DNA of 64,000 nucleotides from Pseudenterobacter timonensis (lineage in GTDB: Bacteria > Pseudomonadota > Gammaproteobacteria > Enterobacterales > Enterobacteriaceae), in contig NZ_FCOP01000013.1 of NCBI RefSeq assembly GCF_900021175.1, positions 372,001 to 436,000 of the forward strand, written 5' to 3'. The notes below the pieces were generated by a model, which had not been told where the DNA came from, ran no database searches, and saw only the letters and a list, made by a program, of their open reading frames with translations. Numbering within the stretch: the stretch's first letter is position 1; the number at the start of each line of letters is the position of its first letter. This document shows, piece after piece, positions 1-8,058 of the stretch. The translations under genes and the position numbers were made by a program.

Positions 1-2
1 AC

Positions 3-515
3 TCGGTGCTGGCGATGTGGTACACCGGCACGCATAACCAGGAGGCAATCGAACTGGCCGAGGCTTGGGGTTTTACCGTTCGCACGATGAAAGGGTTTAC
101 TTGGGTGAAGCTGAATCAGAACGCGGAACTGCGCATCAACAAGGCGCTGGCCGAGGGTGAAGTCACCGACTTTTACGACTTCCTCGATTTGCTTAACGCC
201 GAGACGCGCATGAACGGCGGCAACCACACCCGTGCAAATACCGAAGACCTCTTGATTGCCACCCGCGGCGCTGGGCTGGAACGTAAGCACGCCGGGATTA
301 AGCAGGTGGTCTACAGCCCGCTCGGCGCGCATAGCGAAAAGCCGTGGGAAGTGCGCCACCGGCTGGAGCTGCTTTACGGTGATGTGCCGCGCATTGAGCT
401 GTTTAGCCGCTGCGCGGCGCCGGGCTGGCACCACTGGGGAAATCAGTGCGCCACCGCCGCGGTTGAATTGCTACCCGGCTGCGCCATCGACGTTGTGAAA
501 ACGGAGGCCGCATGA
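3..515 (+). CDS. MT-A70 family DNA N6-adenine methyltransferase, 5'-truncated by window edge
   Basis: The reading frame is open from base 3, so the gene starts upstream of the window. The visible 170 residues match the C-terminal half of phage MT-A70 adenine methyltransferases: a strand reading LAMWYTGTH, then the EAWGF and FTWVKLN motifs, then a HTRANTEDLLIATRG segment typical of the family. The catalytic DPPW motif would lie in the missing N-terminal part. In phages these enzymes methylate adenine N6 in DNA, probably as protection against host restriction. The stop overlaps the next ATG by four bases. The family call is firm; target sequence and activity are unknown. Confidence 0.85.
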   Translation, partial: SVLAMWYTGTHNQEAIELAEAWGFTVRTMKGFTWVKLNQNAELRINKALAEGEVTDFYDFLDLLNAETRMNGGNHTRANTEDLLIATRGAGLERKHAGIKQVVYSPLGAHSEKPWEVRHRLELLYGDVPRIELFSRCAAPGWHHWGNQCATAAVELLPGCAIDVVKTEAA

Positions 516-730
516 CGCCAGAAACAGACAACGCAATTCGCGCCGCCTGCCGCCGCTGCACCGAAGAAATCCAGCAGGCCATGCGCAAGAAGCCAAAGCC
601 TAACCGGAACGAAACGGTGCCTCCCATCATAAACAAGCACCACAAGAAAATTGAAGCTCTGGGAGTTAGCCTCCTGGAGTTCGTCGTATACACAGGTCGG
701 CTTAATCGCCGCTTCGGAGTTGATTCATGA
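512..730 (+). CDS. Small basic phage protein of unknown function
   Basis: A 72-residue protein whose ATG overlaps the TGA of the methyltransferase gene and whose own TGA overlaps the next ATG, so the three are translationally coupled. It carries four Arg/Lys-rich patches and two cysteines near the N-terminus (AACRRC), too few for a classic zinc finger. I do not recognise a family. Position in a phage early operon and the tight overlaps are the main evidence that it is a real gene. It could be a small DNA-binding or accessory protein, but nothing visible proves this. Confidence 0.6.
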   Translation: MTPETDNAIRAACRRCTEEIQQAMRKKPKPNRNETVPPIINKHHKKIEALGVSLLEFVVYTGRLNRRFGVDS

Positions 731-1293
731 GCGATTCGATAGCAAACGGCGCGAAATTAACGCCGGAAACATTCGCAGATTTCATTGAACGTTTGACATA
801 TCACCATCGGGGGGAGGGTGTTAATCGTCACGCCACCGCCGATCCGATTTTCATGGTCCAGAAGCAGGCAACCATTTATGGCCTGACGGAGGAGTTCGGA
901 GAATCGAAGATAGTCCATGTCGAAGACTGCGAATGGGATAGCCCGCAAGAATATTGGGACGATCTTGATGAACAGCAGCAGGAAGAGTTAAACGCCTTCT
1001 GCATTGACCAATGCGACACAGCCTTTACGGATCTCGATGAAGACGCTCAGTGGGAAGTACTGGCGGACCTTGACGGACACACTGTCTGCGGTACACGTAA
1101 AGAGTGGCAGAACATCAACGCTCATTTTACCCGTGAAGCAGCGGAGGCTTTCATTCGCCGCAAACAGCATGATTATCCTCCTCTGCGGGTCTACGTCGAG
1201 AGCATGTACTTCGGCTGGGAGTATCAGGAAATCATCCGTGCTCTATGCGACGGAAGGCTGGTGCTAACTGAAAAAAATGGCGGTGCAGCATGA
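727..1293 (+). CDS. Phage early-region protein of unknown function, acidic
   Basis: A 188-residue acidic protein coupled to the upstream gene by an ATGA overlap. The middle is rich in Asp/Glu (EDCEWDSPQEYWDDLDEQQ). The C-terminal part (HFTREAAEAFIRRKQHDYP, then RVYVESMYFGWEYQEI) resembles a short module I know from several Enterobacteriaceae phage proteins of the Ead/Ea22 type, where it follows variable N-termini. No catalytic motif is visible. A hairpin terminator follows at 1309-1330, so this gene probably closes the methyltransferase transcription unit. Confidence 0.65.
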   Translation: MSDSIANGAKLTPETFADFIERLTYHHRGEGVNRHATADPIFMVQKQATIYGLTEEFGESKIVHVEDCEWDSPQEYWDDLDEQQQEELNAFCIDQCDTAFTDLDEDAQWEVLADLDGHTVCGTRKEWQNINAHFTREAAEAFIRRKQHDYPPLRVYVESMYFGWEYQEIIRALCDGRLVLTEKNGGAA

Positions 1294-1308
1294 AGGCACT
1301 AATAACCA

Positions 1309-1330
1309 GGTCGCTAAAGCGGCCTTTTTT
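1309..1330 (+). terminator. Rho-independent terminator after the methyltransferase operon
   Basis: A six-base-pair stem (GGTCGC/GCGGCC, one G-T pair) with a TAAA loop is followed directly by six T residues. It lies 16 bases after the stop of the preceding gene. Confidence 0.6.
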
Positions 1331-1384
1331 ATTGCTGGCGTTCACATTCAACACAATTAACCGACAGTTCCGGGAGTATTGACC

Positions 1385-1603
1385 ATGGCCGATATCATCG
1401 ATACAGCAGCAGAGATTGAAGAGCTTCAGCGTAACGCTGCCCTTTCCGCTCACCGGCTCAACCGCAACGCCGTATCAGCAGAGCATTGCGCGGAATGCGG
1501 CGAGGATATCCCAGCGCCGCGGCGCGCTGCCGTGCCAGGCTGCCAGACGTGCGCCAGTTGCCAGGCTGATTTGGAACTTATCCGTAAGCAAAGGGGCTTC
1601 TGA
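1385..1603 (+). CDS. TraR/DksA-type C4 zinc-finger protein
   Basis: A 72-residue protein with CAEC, 17 residues later CASC, and between them the GEDIPAPRR stretch that marks phage and plasmid TraR/DksA family proteins. Family members bind RNA polymerase through the secondary channel and can mimic DksA with ppGpp; short phage versions often lack proof of function. I chose the ATG at 1385 because a GGGAG Shine-Dalgarno lies about eight bases upstream; an in-frame TTG at 1379 is less likely. The stop overlaps the start of the next gene by one base. Confidence 0.85.
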   Translation: MADIIDTAAEIEELQRNAALSAHRLNRNAVSAEHCAECGEDIPAPRRAAVPGCQTCASCQADLELIRKQRGF

Positions 1604-1965
1604 TGGATTACACCAAACTCAGTGATGGTCAAATCAGCGTGCTTATCGCAAACCTTCTTAAGCCGAAATATGAAGCAGAAATCAGTCCTCATCACTCAGG
1701 AGGTGCTCAGCTTAGCCGGGATTGGTGTGGAACCAAAGCAACCACTGGCTTCTTCCCTTTGCACAAAGCGGAAGAGCTTTTCCCGGTAATGAAGAAACAT
1801 CGGATCAGGCTCGTTCCATCAGGCAAGACTGTATGGATGGCATCACACGAATTAGGCGTCACCGCCACTCACCGTAATCCACTTCGCGCCGTGGCAATCG
1901 TCTACCTACTTTTGCAGGAGTCAGCCAATGTTCCAGCTAATTCAACGGGGTCAGATTTACGCTGA
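1603..1965 (+). CDS. DUF2591 / NinX-like phage protein
   Basis: A 120-residue protein beginning MDYTKLSDGQI, as in the DUF2591 family found in lambdoid and other enterobacterial prophages (NinX group). The middle region with paired Trp and HRNPLRA near the end also fits. The function of the family is not established. The gene starts on the last base of the preceding stop codon and overlaps the next gene by 38 bases, which is normal in compact phage early regions. Confidence 0.75.
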   Translation: MDYTKLSDGQISVLIANLLKPKYEAEISPHHSGGAQLSRDWCGTKATTGFFPLHKAEELFPVMKKHRIRLVPSGKTVWMASHELGVTATHRNPLRAVAIVYLLLQESANVPANSTGSDLR

Positions 1966-2167
1966 CCAGCACAGTTGGCCCGTCATCATCCATAGCTGCA
2001 CTTCTCAGATAGTCCGCTACTGGCGACAGGGCCGGATTAACACCGCTTCAATCGACCGATTCAACAATGACTTTGAGCACCTCGATCACCGCGAGGCGGC
2101 TCAGATACGCGCCGAGCTTGAGACGAGCGAGCACATTAAATCGCTGCGCGCCCAGCGTGCGGCATGA
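1928..2167 (+). CDS. Small phage protein, probably DUF4222-like
   Basis: A 79-residue protein with a good AGGAG ribosome binding site seven bases before its ATG, which lies inside the end of the DUF2591 gene. The layout GQIYADQ, PVII, VRYWRQG, RFNNDFEHL resembles the DUF4222 pattern (a small SH3-like fold predicted in phage proteins). The match is from memory of the family pattern and is moderate. No function is known. It ends six bases before the 3' end of the oppositely oriented next gene. Confidence 0.6.
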   Translation: MFQLIQRGQIYADQHSWPVIIHSCTSQIVRYWRQGRINTASIDRFNNDFEHLDHREAAQIRAELETSEHIKSLRAQRAA

Positions 2168-2172
2168 GGAGG

Positions 2173-2385
2173 TTAACTGATCATCCCGAAATGCTTCATC
2201 GCTTGCTCTATATAGGTGACGAACTTATCAGGGCATTCATACACCCTTGAGTCAGGAGAAATGCGGTTCGGTGCCTGTTTCATCTGGAACCCATGCAGAT
2301 GCTTAACATGTGCGATATGGCATGTTTTTACGCTTACACCATTATGAGCTTTGACGTATTCCTGGATCTGCTTATAGGTAGCCAT
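2173..2385 (-). CDS. Small conserved island/prophage protein of unknown function
   Basis: A 70-residue protein on the opposite strand to its neighbours. It starts MATYKQIQEYVK and contains KTCHIAHVKHLHG and KAPNRIS-like motifs (here QAPNRIS) followed by KHFGM near the C-terminus, a pattern I recall from widespread small enterobacterial proteins in prophages and near restriction or toxin loci, function unknown. The ATG at 2385 is preceded by GGAGAGG, so it is preferred over an upstream in-frame start at 2412. Being the only leftward gene here, it may be expressed from the prophage state as a cargo gene. Confidence 0.65.
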   Translation of the reverse strand: MATYKQIQEYVKAHNGVSVKTCHIAHVKHLHGFQMKQAPNRISPDSRVYECPDKFVTYIEQAMKHFGMIS

Positions 2386-2496
2386 GCACCTCTCCTTTTC
2401 AATACGACTCAATATACCTGACGACTAACGCAACTGATAGCCAGTTATGAGCTGGCTATTGGGTGCGAAAGCACTGCTCCGTTATCCCCCATTTTG

Positions 2497-2521
2497 CCCG
2501 GCCCTGCGCCGGGTTCTTTTT
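2497..2521 (+). terminator. GC-rich hairpin terminator upstream of excisionase gene
   Basis: CCCGGC and GCCGGG form a six-base-pair stem around a five-base loop, followed by TTCTTTTT. It lies just before the ribosome binding site of the excisionase gene and may limit read-through into it. Confidence 0.55.
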
Positions 2522-2535
2522 GCCTGGAGAAACCC

Positions 2536-2781
2536 ATGAGCGAAATGACCTTAATCGTGCCCAACGACTGGGTAACCGAAGAAAAGCTCGTCGAGATTAC
2601 CGGCCTTCGCCCGGGCACTATCGAGCGGGCCCGCAAAAAATGCTGGATGGTAGGACGGGAATACCTTCACGTCTCACCGGACGGAGTGCCGAAGAAAAAC
2701 AGCGAATGCATGTACAACCGTAAGGCTGTCGACCAGTGGGTTGAGAGCATGTCAAAGAAACAGCCGGGTGCGCGCCAATGA
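2536..2781 (+). CDS. xis: Excisionase (Exc/Xis-type recombination directionality factor)
   Basis: An 81-residue protein located directly upstream of the integrase gene. The sequence VTEEKLVEITGLRPGTIERARKK is a winged-helix/MerR-like recognition region of the Exc family (PF07825-like), and the W-x-V-G-x-E-Y motif that follows is typical. Such proteins bend att DNA and turn integrase toward excision. The ATG at 2536 has a GGAG about seven bases upstream and gives the family's usual length; an ATG at 2494 would place the terminator hairpin inside the gene. Gene order xis-int supports the call. Confidence 0.82.
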   Translation: MSEMTLIVPNDWVTEEKLVEITGLRPGTIERARKKCWMVGREYLHVSPDGVPKKNSECMYNRKAVDQWVESMSKKQPGARQ

Positions 2782-2826
2782 AGATCCGTTTATGCTTAGC
2801 GGGCTCTTGGACGTCAGGAGGGAATA

Positions 2827-4122
2827 ATGGCTAAGTCAGCATACCCAACAGGCGTGGAAAACCATGGCGGTACGCTCCGCATATGGTTCATCTATAAAGG
2901 CAGCCGGGTGCGTGAAAGCCTCGGAGTGCCGGATACACCAAAAAACAGAAAGGTCGCTGGCGAGCTGCGCGCGTCGGTGTGCTTTTCGATTAAGACCGGC
3001 AACTTCAACTATGCAGCGCAATTCCCAGACTCGCCTAACCTGAAAAGGTTTGGGGTGGAGAGCAAGGAAATCACCGTGCTGGAGCTGGCAAATAAATGGC
3101 TTGAACTGAAACGCATGGAGATCAGCACCAACGCGATGGCACGTTATTCATCTATAGCGCGCAATATGGTACCAAGGATCGGCGGTGACAGGCTGGTATC
3201 TGCAGTAACACAGGAAGACCTGCTGTTTATCAGAAAGGAATTGCTGACCGGTTATCACACCCTGAAGGCAGGACAGAAAACGCCGGTTAAGGGCCGCTCA
3301 GTCAGAACGGTCAACAACTACATGAAGACCATGGGCGGGATGTTTAAGTTTGCCGCTGATAGCGGTTATGTACGGGTGAATCCGTTCACCGGGATCGCCA
3401 TGCTTAAGCGGTCACGATGCGAGCCTGACCCGCTGACGCGCGATGAGTTTGTCAGGTTGATTAACGCCTGCGCCCACCAGCAACTGAAAAACATGTGGTC
3501 TATTGCCGTCTACACCGGCGTGCGCCACGGAGAACTTGTGTCGCTGGCCTGGGAAGATATCGACCTGAAAGCGGGTACGATGATGATCCGCCGGAACCAC
3601 ACGTTAACGAAGGAGTTCACCCTTCCGAAAACAGAGGCCGGGACGGACCGTATCATCAACCTCATTCAGCCAGCGATCGACGTGCTGAAGAGCCAGGCCG
3701 AGTTAACACGCCTGGGTAAGCAGTATCAGGTTGAGGTGAAACTGCGCGAGTATGGCCGTACCGATGTGCATCCATGCACGTTTGTGTTCAACCCGCAGAT
3801 CGCATCACGTAATGGCCGTGCCGGGCATCATTATGCAGTGGGGTCGATTAACCAGTCGTGGGAAGCGGCAATGCGACGCGCCGGGATTCGCTATCGCAGA
3901 GCATACCAGTCCCGGCACACGTATGCATGCTGGTCGTTAGCTGCCGGTGCCAACCCGAACTTCATCGCGAAGCAAATGGGCCACACCGACGCGCAAATGG
4001 TTTACCGGGTGTACGGATCCTGGATGGCTGAAAATAACCAGGACCAGGTACTCATCCTCAACCAGAAATTGAGTGAGTTTGCCCCATCCATGCCCCACGC
4101 CGTGGGATCGGATGGTTATTAA
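2827..4122 (+). CDS. int: Phage tyrosine recombinase (integrase)
   Basis: A 431-residue phage integrase. A lambda-Int-like core-binding domain (SAM-like, about residues 80-185) precedes the catalytic domain. Visible catalytic residues are the Arg in YTGVRHGEL, the Lys in the beta-hairpin LPKTEAG, the Arg-His in YQSRHTYA, the His in MGHTDAQ, and the nucleophile Tyr in MVYRVYGSW. All the expected catalytic positions are present, so the enzyme looks intact. The ATG follows a GGAGG ribosome binding site. The gene ends 26 bases before the fliE stop codon, placing the attachment site in the short gap or in the fliE 3' end. Confidence 0.95.
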   Translation: MAKSAYPTGVENHGGTLRIWFIYKGSRVRESLGVPDTPKNRKVAGELRASVCFSIKTGNFNYAAQFPDSPNLKRFGVESKEITVLELANKWLELKRMEISTNAMARYSSIARNMVPRIGGDRLVSAVTQEDLLFIRKELLTGYHTLKAGQKTPVKGRSVRTVNNYMKTMGGMFKFAADSGYVRVNPFTGIAMLKRSRCEPDPLTRDEFVRLINACAHQQLKNMWSIAVYTGVRHGELVSLAWEDIDLKAGTMMIRRNHTLTKEFTLPKTEAGTDRIINLIQPAIDVLKSQAELTRLGKQYQVEVKLREYGRTDVHPCTFVFNPQIASRNGRAGHHYAVGSINQSWEAAMRRAGIRYRRAYQSRHTYACWSLAAGANPNFIAKQMGHTDAQMVYRVYGSWMAENNQDQVLILNQKLSEFAPSMPHAVGSDGY

Positions 4123-4134
4123 TTATAAATATCA

Positions 4135-4152
4135 TTAGGTTAGATAACCTAA
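4135..4152. repeat. Perfect palindrome at prophage-fliE junction, candidate att core
   Basis: TTAGGTTA and TAACCTAA form perfect 8-bp arms around a 2-bp centre. The right arm contains the stop codon of fliE (4149-4151, minus strand). It begins 12 bases after the integrase stop. A dyad of this form next to int suggests the crossover core or core-type integrase binding sites. No second att copy is visible because the other prophage end is outside the window, so the assignment is inference. Confidence 0.5.
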
Positions 4153-4463
4153 ACTTGCATGCTCATGACTTCCTGATAGGCCGCCACCAGCTTGTTACGC
4201 ACCTGCAGACCCATCTGCAGCGAAACGGAAGCTTTTTGTAGATCGGCCATCACGTCGTTGAGCGCCACGCCCGGCTCGCCGAGGGTGAATTTCTCTGCCT
4301 GGACGCGGGCGGCGGTCTGCCTGTCGCTGATGCGGTCGAGGGCGGCGTGAAGCTGGCCGGCAAAGCTCACCTCCTGCGGCGCGTCGGCAACGCTCTGATT
4401 GTGGGCGCTCAGCGCCGTTGCCTGTAGCTGACTCACTACCCCTTCAATGCCCTGTATAGCCAT
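4149..4463 (-). CDS. fliE: Flagellar hook-basal body protein FliE
   Basis: A 104-residue FliE, the usual length. FliE sits at the MS ring-rod junction and is an early substrate of the flagellar type III export gate. The C-terminal segment from [19 protein letters not shown] to EVMSMQV is strongly conserved with E. coli. It is transcribed leftward, divergent from fliF, with the shared FlhDC operator between them. The stop codon lies within the palindrome at the prophage junction, yet the C-terminus is complete, so integration has not damaged the protein. Confidence 0.97.
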   Translation of the reverse strand: MAIQGIEGVVSQLQATALSAHNQSVADAPQEVSFAGQLHAALDRISDRQTAARVQAEKFTLGEPGVALNDVMADLQKASVSLQMGLQVRNKLVAAYQEVMSMQV

Positions 4464-4519
4464 GACGCTCCCCTGATGGAATTTTACGCGGCCAAGATTA
4501 GCATCTTGTCAATAAGATA

Positions 4520-4562
4520 AAGGCGCTAAATAGCGTTAAAAAACCAGGTTATTTGGCCCATA
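4520..4562. promoter_or_regulatory. FlhD4C2 operator between fliE and fliF
   Basis: AAGGCGCTAAATAGCG (4520-4535) and the inverted half GGTTATTTGGCCCATA (4547-4562) match the known FlhDC box, two inverted half-sites with an AAATA(A/G)CG core separated by 10-12 bases. It lies midway in the 227-base divergent gap, where the class 2 flagellar promoters of E. coli fliE and fliF are found. Confidence 0.75.
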
Positions 4563-4690
4563 GAAAATCGTGAAGCGGCCAATAATGGCAGGGCCATCTC
4601 TATGGACCTTTTGTCGTGTTTGCCGACCCGGGAGTCAGTTTTGTTTCACTACACGAGTAACGTTATCCACTTTGCCTTGCGAGGTGCGCT

Positions 4691-6370
4691 ATGAGTGCCA
4701 CAGCCGCCGCGCCACAAAATAAATCAGCTGAGTGGATCAACCGCCTGCGCGCCAACCCCAAAATCCCGTTGATTGTGGCCGGTGCCGCCGCTATCGCCAT
4801 TATCGTCGCGATGGTTCTGTGGGCAAAGAGCCCTGACTATCGCACGCTCTACAGCAATCTCTCGGATCAGGACGGCGGGGCCATTGTGACCCAGCTGACC
4901 CAGATGAATATCCCCTACCGCTTTTCCGATAACGGCGGCGCGCTGGAAGTACCGGCGGATAAGGTGCATGAGCTGCGCCTGCGCCTGGCGCAGCAGGGGC
5001 TGCCCAAAGGCGGCGCCGTCGGCTTTGAGCTGCTCGATCAGGAAAAATTTGGTATCAGCCAGTTCAGCGAACAGGTGAACTACCAGCGGGCGCTGGAGGG
5101 AGAACTGGCCCGCACCATTGAAACGCTGGGGCCGGTGAAAAGCGCCCGGGTGCACCTGGCGATGCCCAAGCCGACCCTGTTTGTCCGTGAACAAAAGTCC
5201 CCTTCCGCTTCCGTTACCGTGAACCTTGAGCCCGGCCGCGCGCTGGACGAAGGGCAGATCAGCGCCGTGACCCATCTGGTCTCCAGCGCGGTGGCGGGCC
5301 TGCCGCCGGGCAACGTTACGCTGGTCGATCAGAGTGGCCATCTGCTGACCCAAAGCAACACCAGCGGCCGCGATCTGAACGACGCGCAGCTTAAATATGC
5401 CAACGACGTCGAAAGCCGCGTGCAGCGCCGTATCGAGGCGATCCTCGGCCCGATTGTTGGGGCGAGCAACGTCCATGCCCAGGTGAGCGCGCAGATCGAC
5501 TTCTCCAATAAAGAGCAGACCGAAGAGCAGTACAGCCCGAACGGCGATCCTGCCCAGGCGGTCATGCGCTCGCGCCAGCTGAACGAAACCACTCAGATCG
5601 GCGGCGCTTACCCCGGCGGCGTGCCAGGTGCCCTCTCTAACCAGCCTGCCCCCGCGAACGCTGGCCCGATCACCGCTCCGCCGGCCAATAACCAGAACGG
5701 GCAGCAGAACGCGCAGCAGCAGACTACCTCTACCGCCAGCAGCAGCGGTCCGCGCAACACCAGCCGTAACGAAACGACCAACTACGAGGTCGATCGCACC
5801 ATTCGCCATACCAAAATGAACGTGGGGGATGTGCAGCGATTGTCGGTGGCCGTGGTGGTTAACTATAAATCCCTGCCGGATGGCAAGCCGCTGCCGCTGA
5901 CCGCCGATCAGATGAAGCAGATAGAGGATCTGACCCGCGAAGCGATGGGGTACTCCGAAAAACGCGGCGACACCCTCAACGTGGTCAACTCGCCGTTTAC
6001 CGCGACCGATGAAACCGGGGGCGAACTGCCGTTCTGGCAGCAGCAGGCCTTTATCGATCAGTTGATGAGCGCCGGGCGCTGGCTGCTGGTGCTGCTGGTG
6101 GCATGGCTGCTGTGGCGCAAGGCGGTTCGCCCGCAACTGACCCGCCGCACCGAGCAGGCGAAAGCGGCCCAGGCGCAGATGCAGGCCGTTAAAGAAGAGA
6201 ATGACGCGGTGGAAGTTCGCCTCAGCAAGGATGAACAGCTCCAGCAGCGCCGGGCTAACCAGCGTATGGGCGCCGAGGTGATGAGCCAGCGCATTCGCGA
6301 AATGTCCGATAACGATCCGCGCGTGGTCGCGCTGGTCATTCGCCAGTGGATGAGTACAGATCATGAGTAA
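4691..6370 (+). CDS. fliF: Flagellar MS-ring protein FliF
   Basis: A 559-residue FliF, close to the E. coli length. It forms the MS ring in the inner membrane and houses the export apparatus. Membrane segments lie near residues 25-46 and 452-474. The ring-building motif region ([20 protein letters not shown] to [19 protein letters not shown]) is conserved. The segment around residues 300-360 is low-complexity, rich in Pro, Ala, Asn and Gln, as usual in enteric FliF. The C-terminal tail ([14 protein letters not shown]) is the FliG-binding part. The stop overlaps fliG by eight bases, so the genes are coupled. Expression should start from the FlhDC-dependent promoter upstream. Confidence 0.98.
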   Translation: MSATAAAPQNKSAEWINRLRANPKIPLIVAGAAAIAIIVAMVLWAKSPDYRTLYSNLSDQDGGAIVTQLTQMNIPYRFSDNGGALEVPADKVHELRLRLAQQGLPKGGAVGFELLDQEKFGISQFSEQVNYQRALEGELARTIETLGPVKSARVHLAMPKPTLFVREQKSPSASVTVNLEPGRALDEGQISAVTHLVSSAVAGLPPGNVTLVDQSGHLLTQSNTSGRDLNDAQLKYANDVESRVQRRIEAILGPIVGASNVHAQVSAQIDFSNKEQTEEQYSPNGDPAQAVMRSRQLNETTQIGGAYPGGVPGALSNQPAPANAGPITAPPANNQNGQQNAQQQTTSTASSSGPRNTSRNETTNYEVDRTIRHTKMNVGDVQRLSVAVVVNYKSLPDGKPLPLTADQMKQIEDLTREAMGYSEKRGDTLNVVNSPFTATDETGGELPFWQQQAFIDQLMSAGRWLLVLLVAWLLWRKAVRPQLTRRTEQAKAAQAQMQAVKEENDAVEVRLSKDEQLQQRRANQRMGAEVMSQRIREMSDNDPRVVALVIRQWMSTDHE

Positions 6371-7361
6371 CCCGCTTACCGGTACAGATAAAAGCGTCAT
6401 CCTGCTGATGACCATCGGGGAAGATCGCGCCGCCGAGGTATTTAAACACCTCTCCGATCGCGAGGTGCAGACCCTCAGCGCGGCGATGGCCAACGTGCGG
6501 CAGATCTCCAACACGCAGCTCACCGAGGTGCTGGGAGAGTTTGAGCGCGAGGCGGAACAGTTCGCCGCGCTGAACGTCAACGCCAATGAATACCTGCGTT
6601 CCGTGCTGATCAAGGCGCTGGGCGAGGAGCGGGCCGCCAGCCTGCTGGAAGATATTCTGGAGACGCGCGACACCGCCAGCGGCATCGAAACGCTTAACTA
6701 TATGGAGCCGCAGAGCGCCGCCGACCTGATTCGCGACGAGCATCCGCAGATCATCGCCACCATTCTGGTCCACCTCAAGCGAAGCCAGGCGGCGGATATT
6801 CTGGCGCTGTTCGACGAGCGTCTGCGCCACGACGTGATGCTGCGTATCGCCACCTTTGGCGGCGTGCAGCCGGCGGCACTGGCGGAGCTGACCGAGGTGC
6901 TGAACAACCTGCTCGACGGCCAGAACCTCAAGCGCAGCAAGATGGGCGGCGTAAGAACCGCAGCGGAGATCATCAACCTGATGAAATCCCAGCAGGAAGA
7001 GGCGGTTATTACCGCCGTACGCGAGTTCGACGGCGAACTGGCGCAGAAGATCATCGACGAGATGTTCCTCTTCGAAAACCTGGTGGATGTGGACGATCGC
7101 AGCGTCCAGCGTCTGCTGCAGGAGGTGGATTCGGAATCGCTGCTGATCGCCCTGAAGGGTGCCGAGCAGCCGCTGCGCGAGAAGTTCCTGCGCAACATGT
7201 CCCAGCGCGCGGCGGATATTCTGCGCGACGATCTGGCCAACCGCGGCCCGGTGCGTCTCTCTCAGGTGGAGAACGAGCAGAAAGCGATTCTGCTTATCGT
7301 GCGTCGTCTGGCGGAAACCGGCGAGATGGTGATCGGCAGCGGAGAGGATACCTATGTCTGA
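6363..7361 (+). CDS. fliG: Flagellar motor switch protein FliG
   Basis: A 332-residue FliG, the rotor protein that couples ion flow through MotAB to rotation. The N-terminal domain ([21 protein letters not shown]) binds FliF, the middle domain holds an EHPQ motif ([15 protein letters not shown]) that binds FliM, and the C-terminal domain contains the charged torque helix ([20 protein letters not shown]). All these are conserved. It overlaps fliF by 8 bases and fliH by 8 bases, a coupled class 2 operon. Confidence 0.98.
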   Translation: MSNPLTGTDKSVILLMTIGEDRAAEVFKHLSDREVQTLSAAMANVRQISNTQLTEVLGEFEREAEQFAALNVNANEYLRSVLIKALGEERAASLLEDILETRDTASGIETLNYMEPQSAADLIRDEHPQIIATILVHLKRSQAADILALFDERLRHDVMLRIATFGGVQPAALAELTEVLNNLLDGQNLKRSKMGGVRTAAEIINLMKSQQEEAVITAVREFDGELAQKIIDEMFLFENLVDVDDRSVQRLLQEVDSESLLIALKGAEQPLREKFLRNMSQRAADILRDDLANRGPVRLSQVENEQKAILLIVRRLAETGEMVIGSGEDTYV

Positions 7362-8058
7362 TGAGCTGCCGTGGAAGCGCTGGACGCCTGACGATCTGGC
7401 GCCTCCCCTCTCTGAATTTGTCCCCGCCTTCGCGCCAGAAAATGAGGAGGAGCCCGCCGCACCCCCTGAACTGAGCGAGGAGGAGCAGCGCGCCCGGATG
7501 CTGGCCCAGCTGCAGATGCAGGCGCACGAGCAGGGCTTTAACGCCGGCATGAACGAAGGCCGGCAGCAGGGCCATGAACAGGGCTATCAGGAAGGAATGG
7601 CGAAGGGGCTTGAACAGGGGCTGGAGCAGGCCCGCCAGCAGCAGGCGCCGCTTCACGCACGGATGCAGCAGCTGGTGAGCGAGTTTCAACATACCCTTGA
7701 CGCGCTGGACAGCGTAATCGCCTCGCGCCTGATGCAGATGGCGCTGGAGGCGGCGCGTCAGGTGATTGGCCAGACGCCCGCCGTGGATAATTCAGCCCTC
7801 ATCCGACAGATCCAGACCCTGCTGCAGCAGGAGCCGCTCTTCAGCGGAAAGCCGCAGCTGCGGGTTCACCCTGACGATCTCCAGCGCGTCGAGGAGATGC
7901 TCGGCGCCACCCTCAGCTTGCACGGCTGGCGGCTGCGCGGCGATCCGACGCTGCACCAGGGCGGCTGCAAGATCTCCGCCGACGAGGGCGACCTCGACGC
8001 CAGCGTGGCGACGCGCTGGCAGGAACTGTGCCGCCTCGCGGCGCCAGGAGTCGTCTGA
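7354..8058 (+). CDS. fliH: Flagellar export ATPase regulator FliH
   Basis: A 234-residue FliH, the dimeric stator of the FliI ATPase that links it to FliN at the C-ring. The N-terminal Trp motif ([14 protein letters not shown]) which binds FlhA/FliN is present. Residues about 60-95 carry the Gly-rich repeats typical of FliH ([20 protein letters not shown]), then a long helical C-terminal half. The stop overlaps the fliI start in ATGA. Confidence 0.97.
   Translation: MSDELPWKRWTPDDLAPPLSEFVPAFAPENEEEPAAPPELSEEEQRARMLAQLQMQAHEQGFNAGMNEGRQQGHEQGYQEGMAKGLEQGLEQARQQQAPLHARMQQLVSEFQHTLDALDSVIASRLMQMALEAARQVIGQTPAVDNSALIRQIQTLLQQEPLFSGKPQLRVHPDDLQRVEEMLGATLSLHGWRLRGDPTLHQGGCKISADEGDLDASVATRWQELCRLAAPGVV

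Larger units (their letters stand above)
1..4152. mobile_element. Integrase-proximal end of a prophage or phage-derived island
   Basis: A run of phage early-region genes (MT-A70 methyltransferase, small hypotheticals, a TraR/DksA zinc finger, a DUF2591/NinX-like protein, an excisionase) ends with a tyrosine recombinase that reads toward fliE. From base 4149 on the gene content is core flagellar sequence. The element continues beyond the left edge of the window, so its other end and completeness cannot be judged. The junction is at or near the palindrome at 4135-4152. Short overlapping genes with ATGA couplings are typical of phage early operons. The boundary is inferred from gene content, not from a matched att repeat. 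Confidence 0.88.

Noticed and set aside
4724..6685. A 653-codon minus-strand frame opposite fliF and fliG
   Set aside because: It is the antisense shadow of two conserved flagellar genes, with no recognisable domain.
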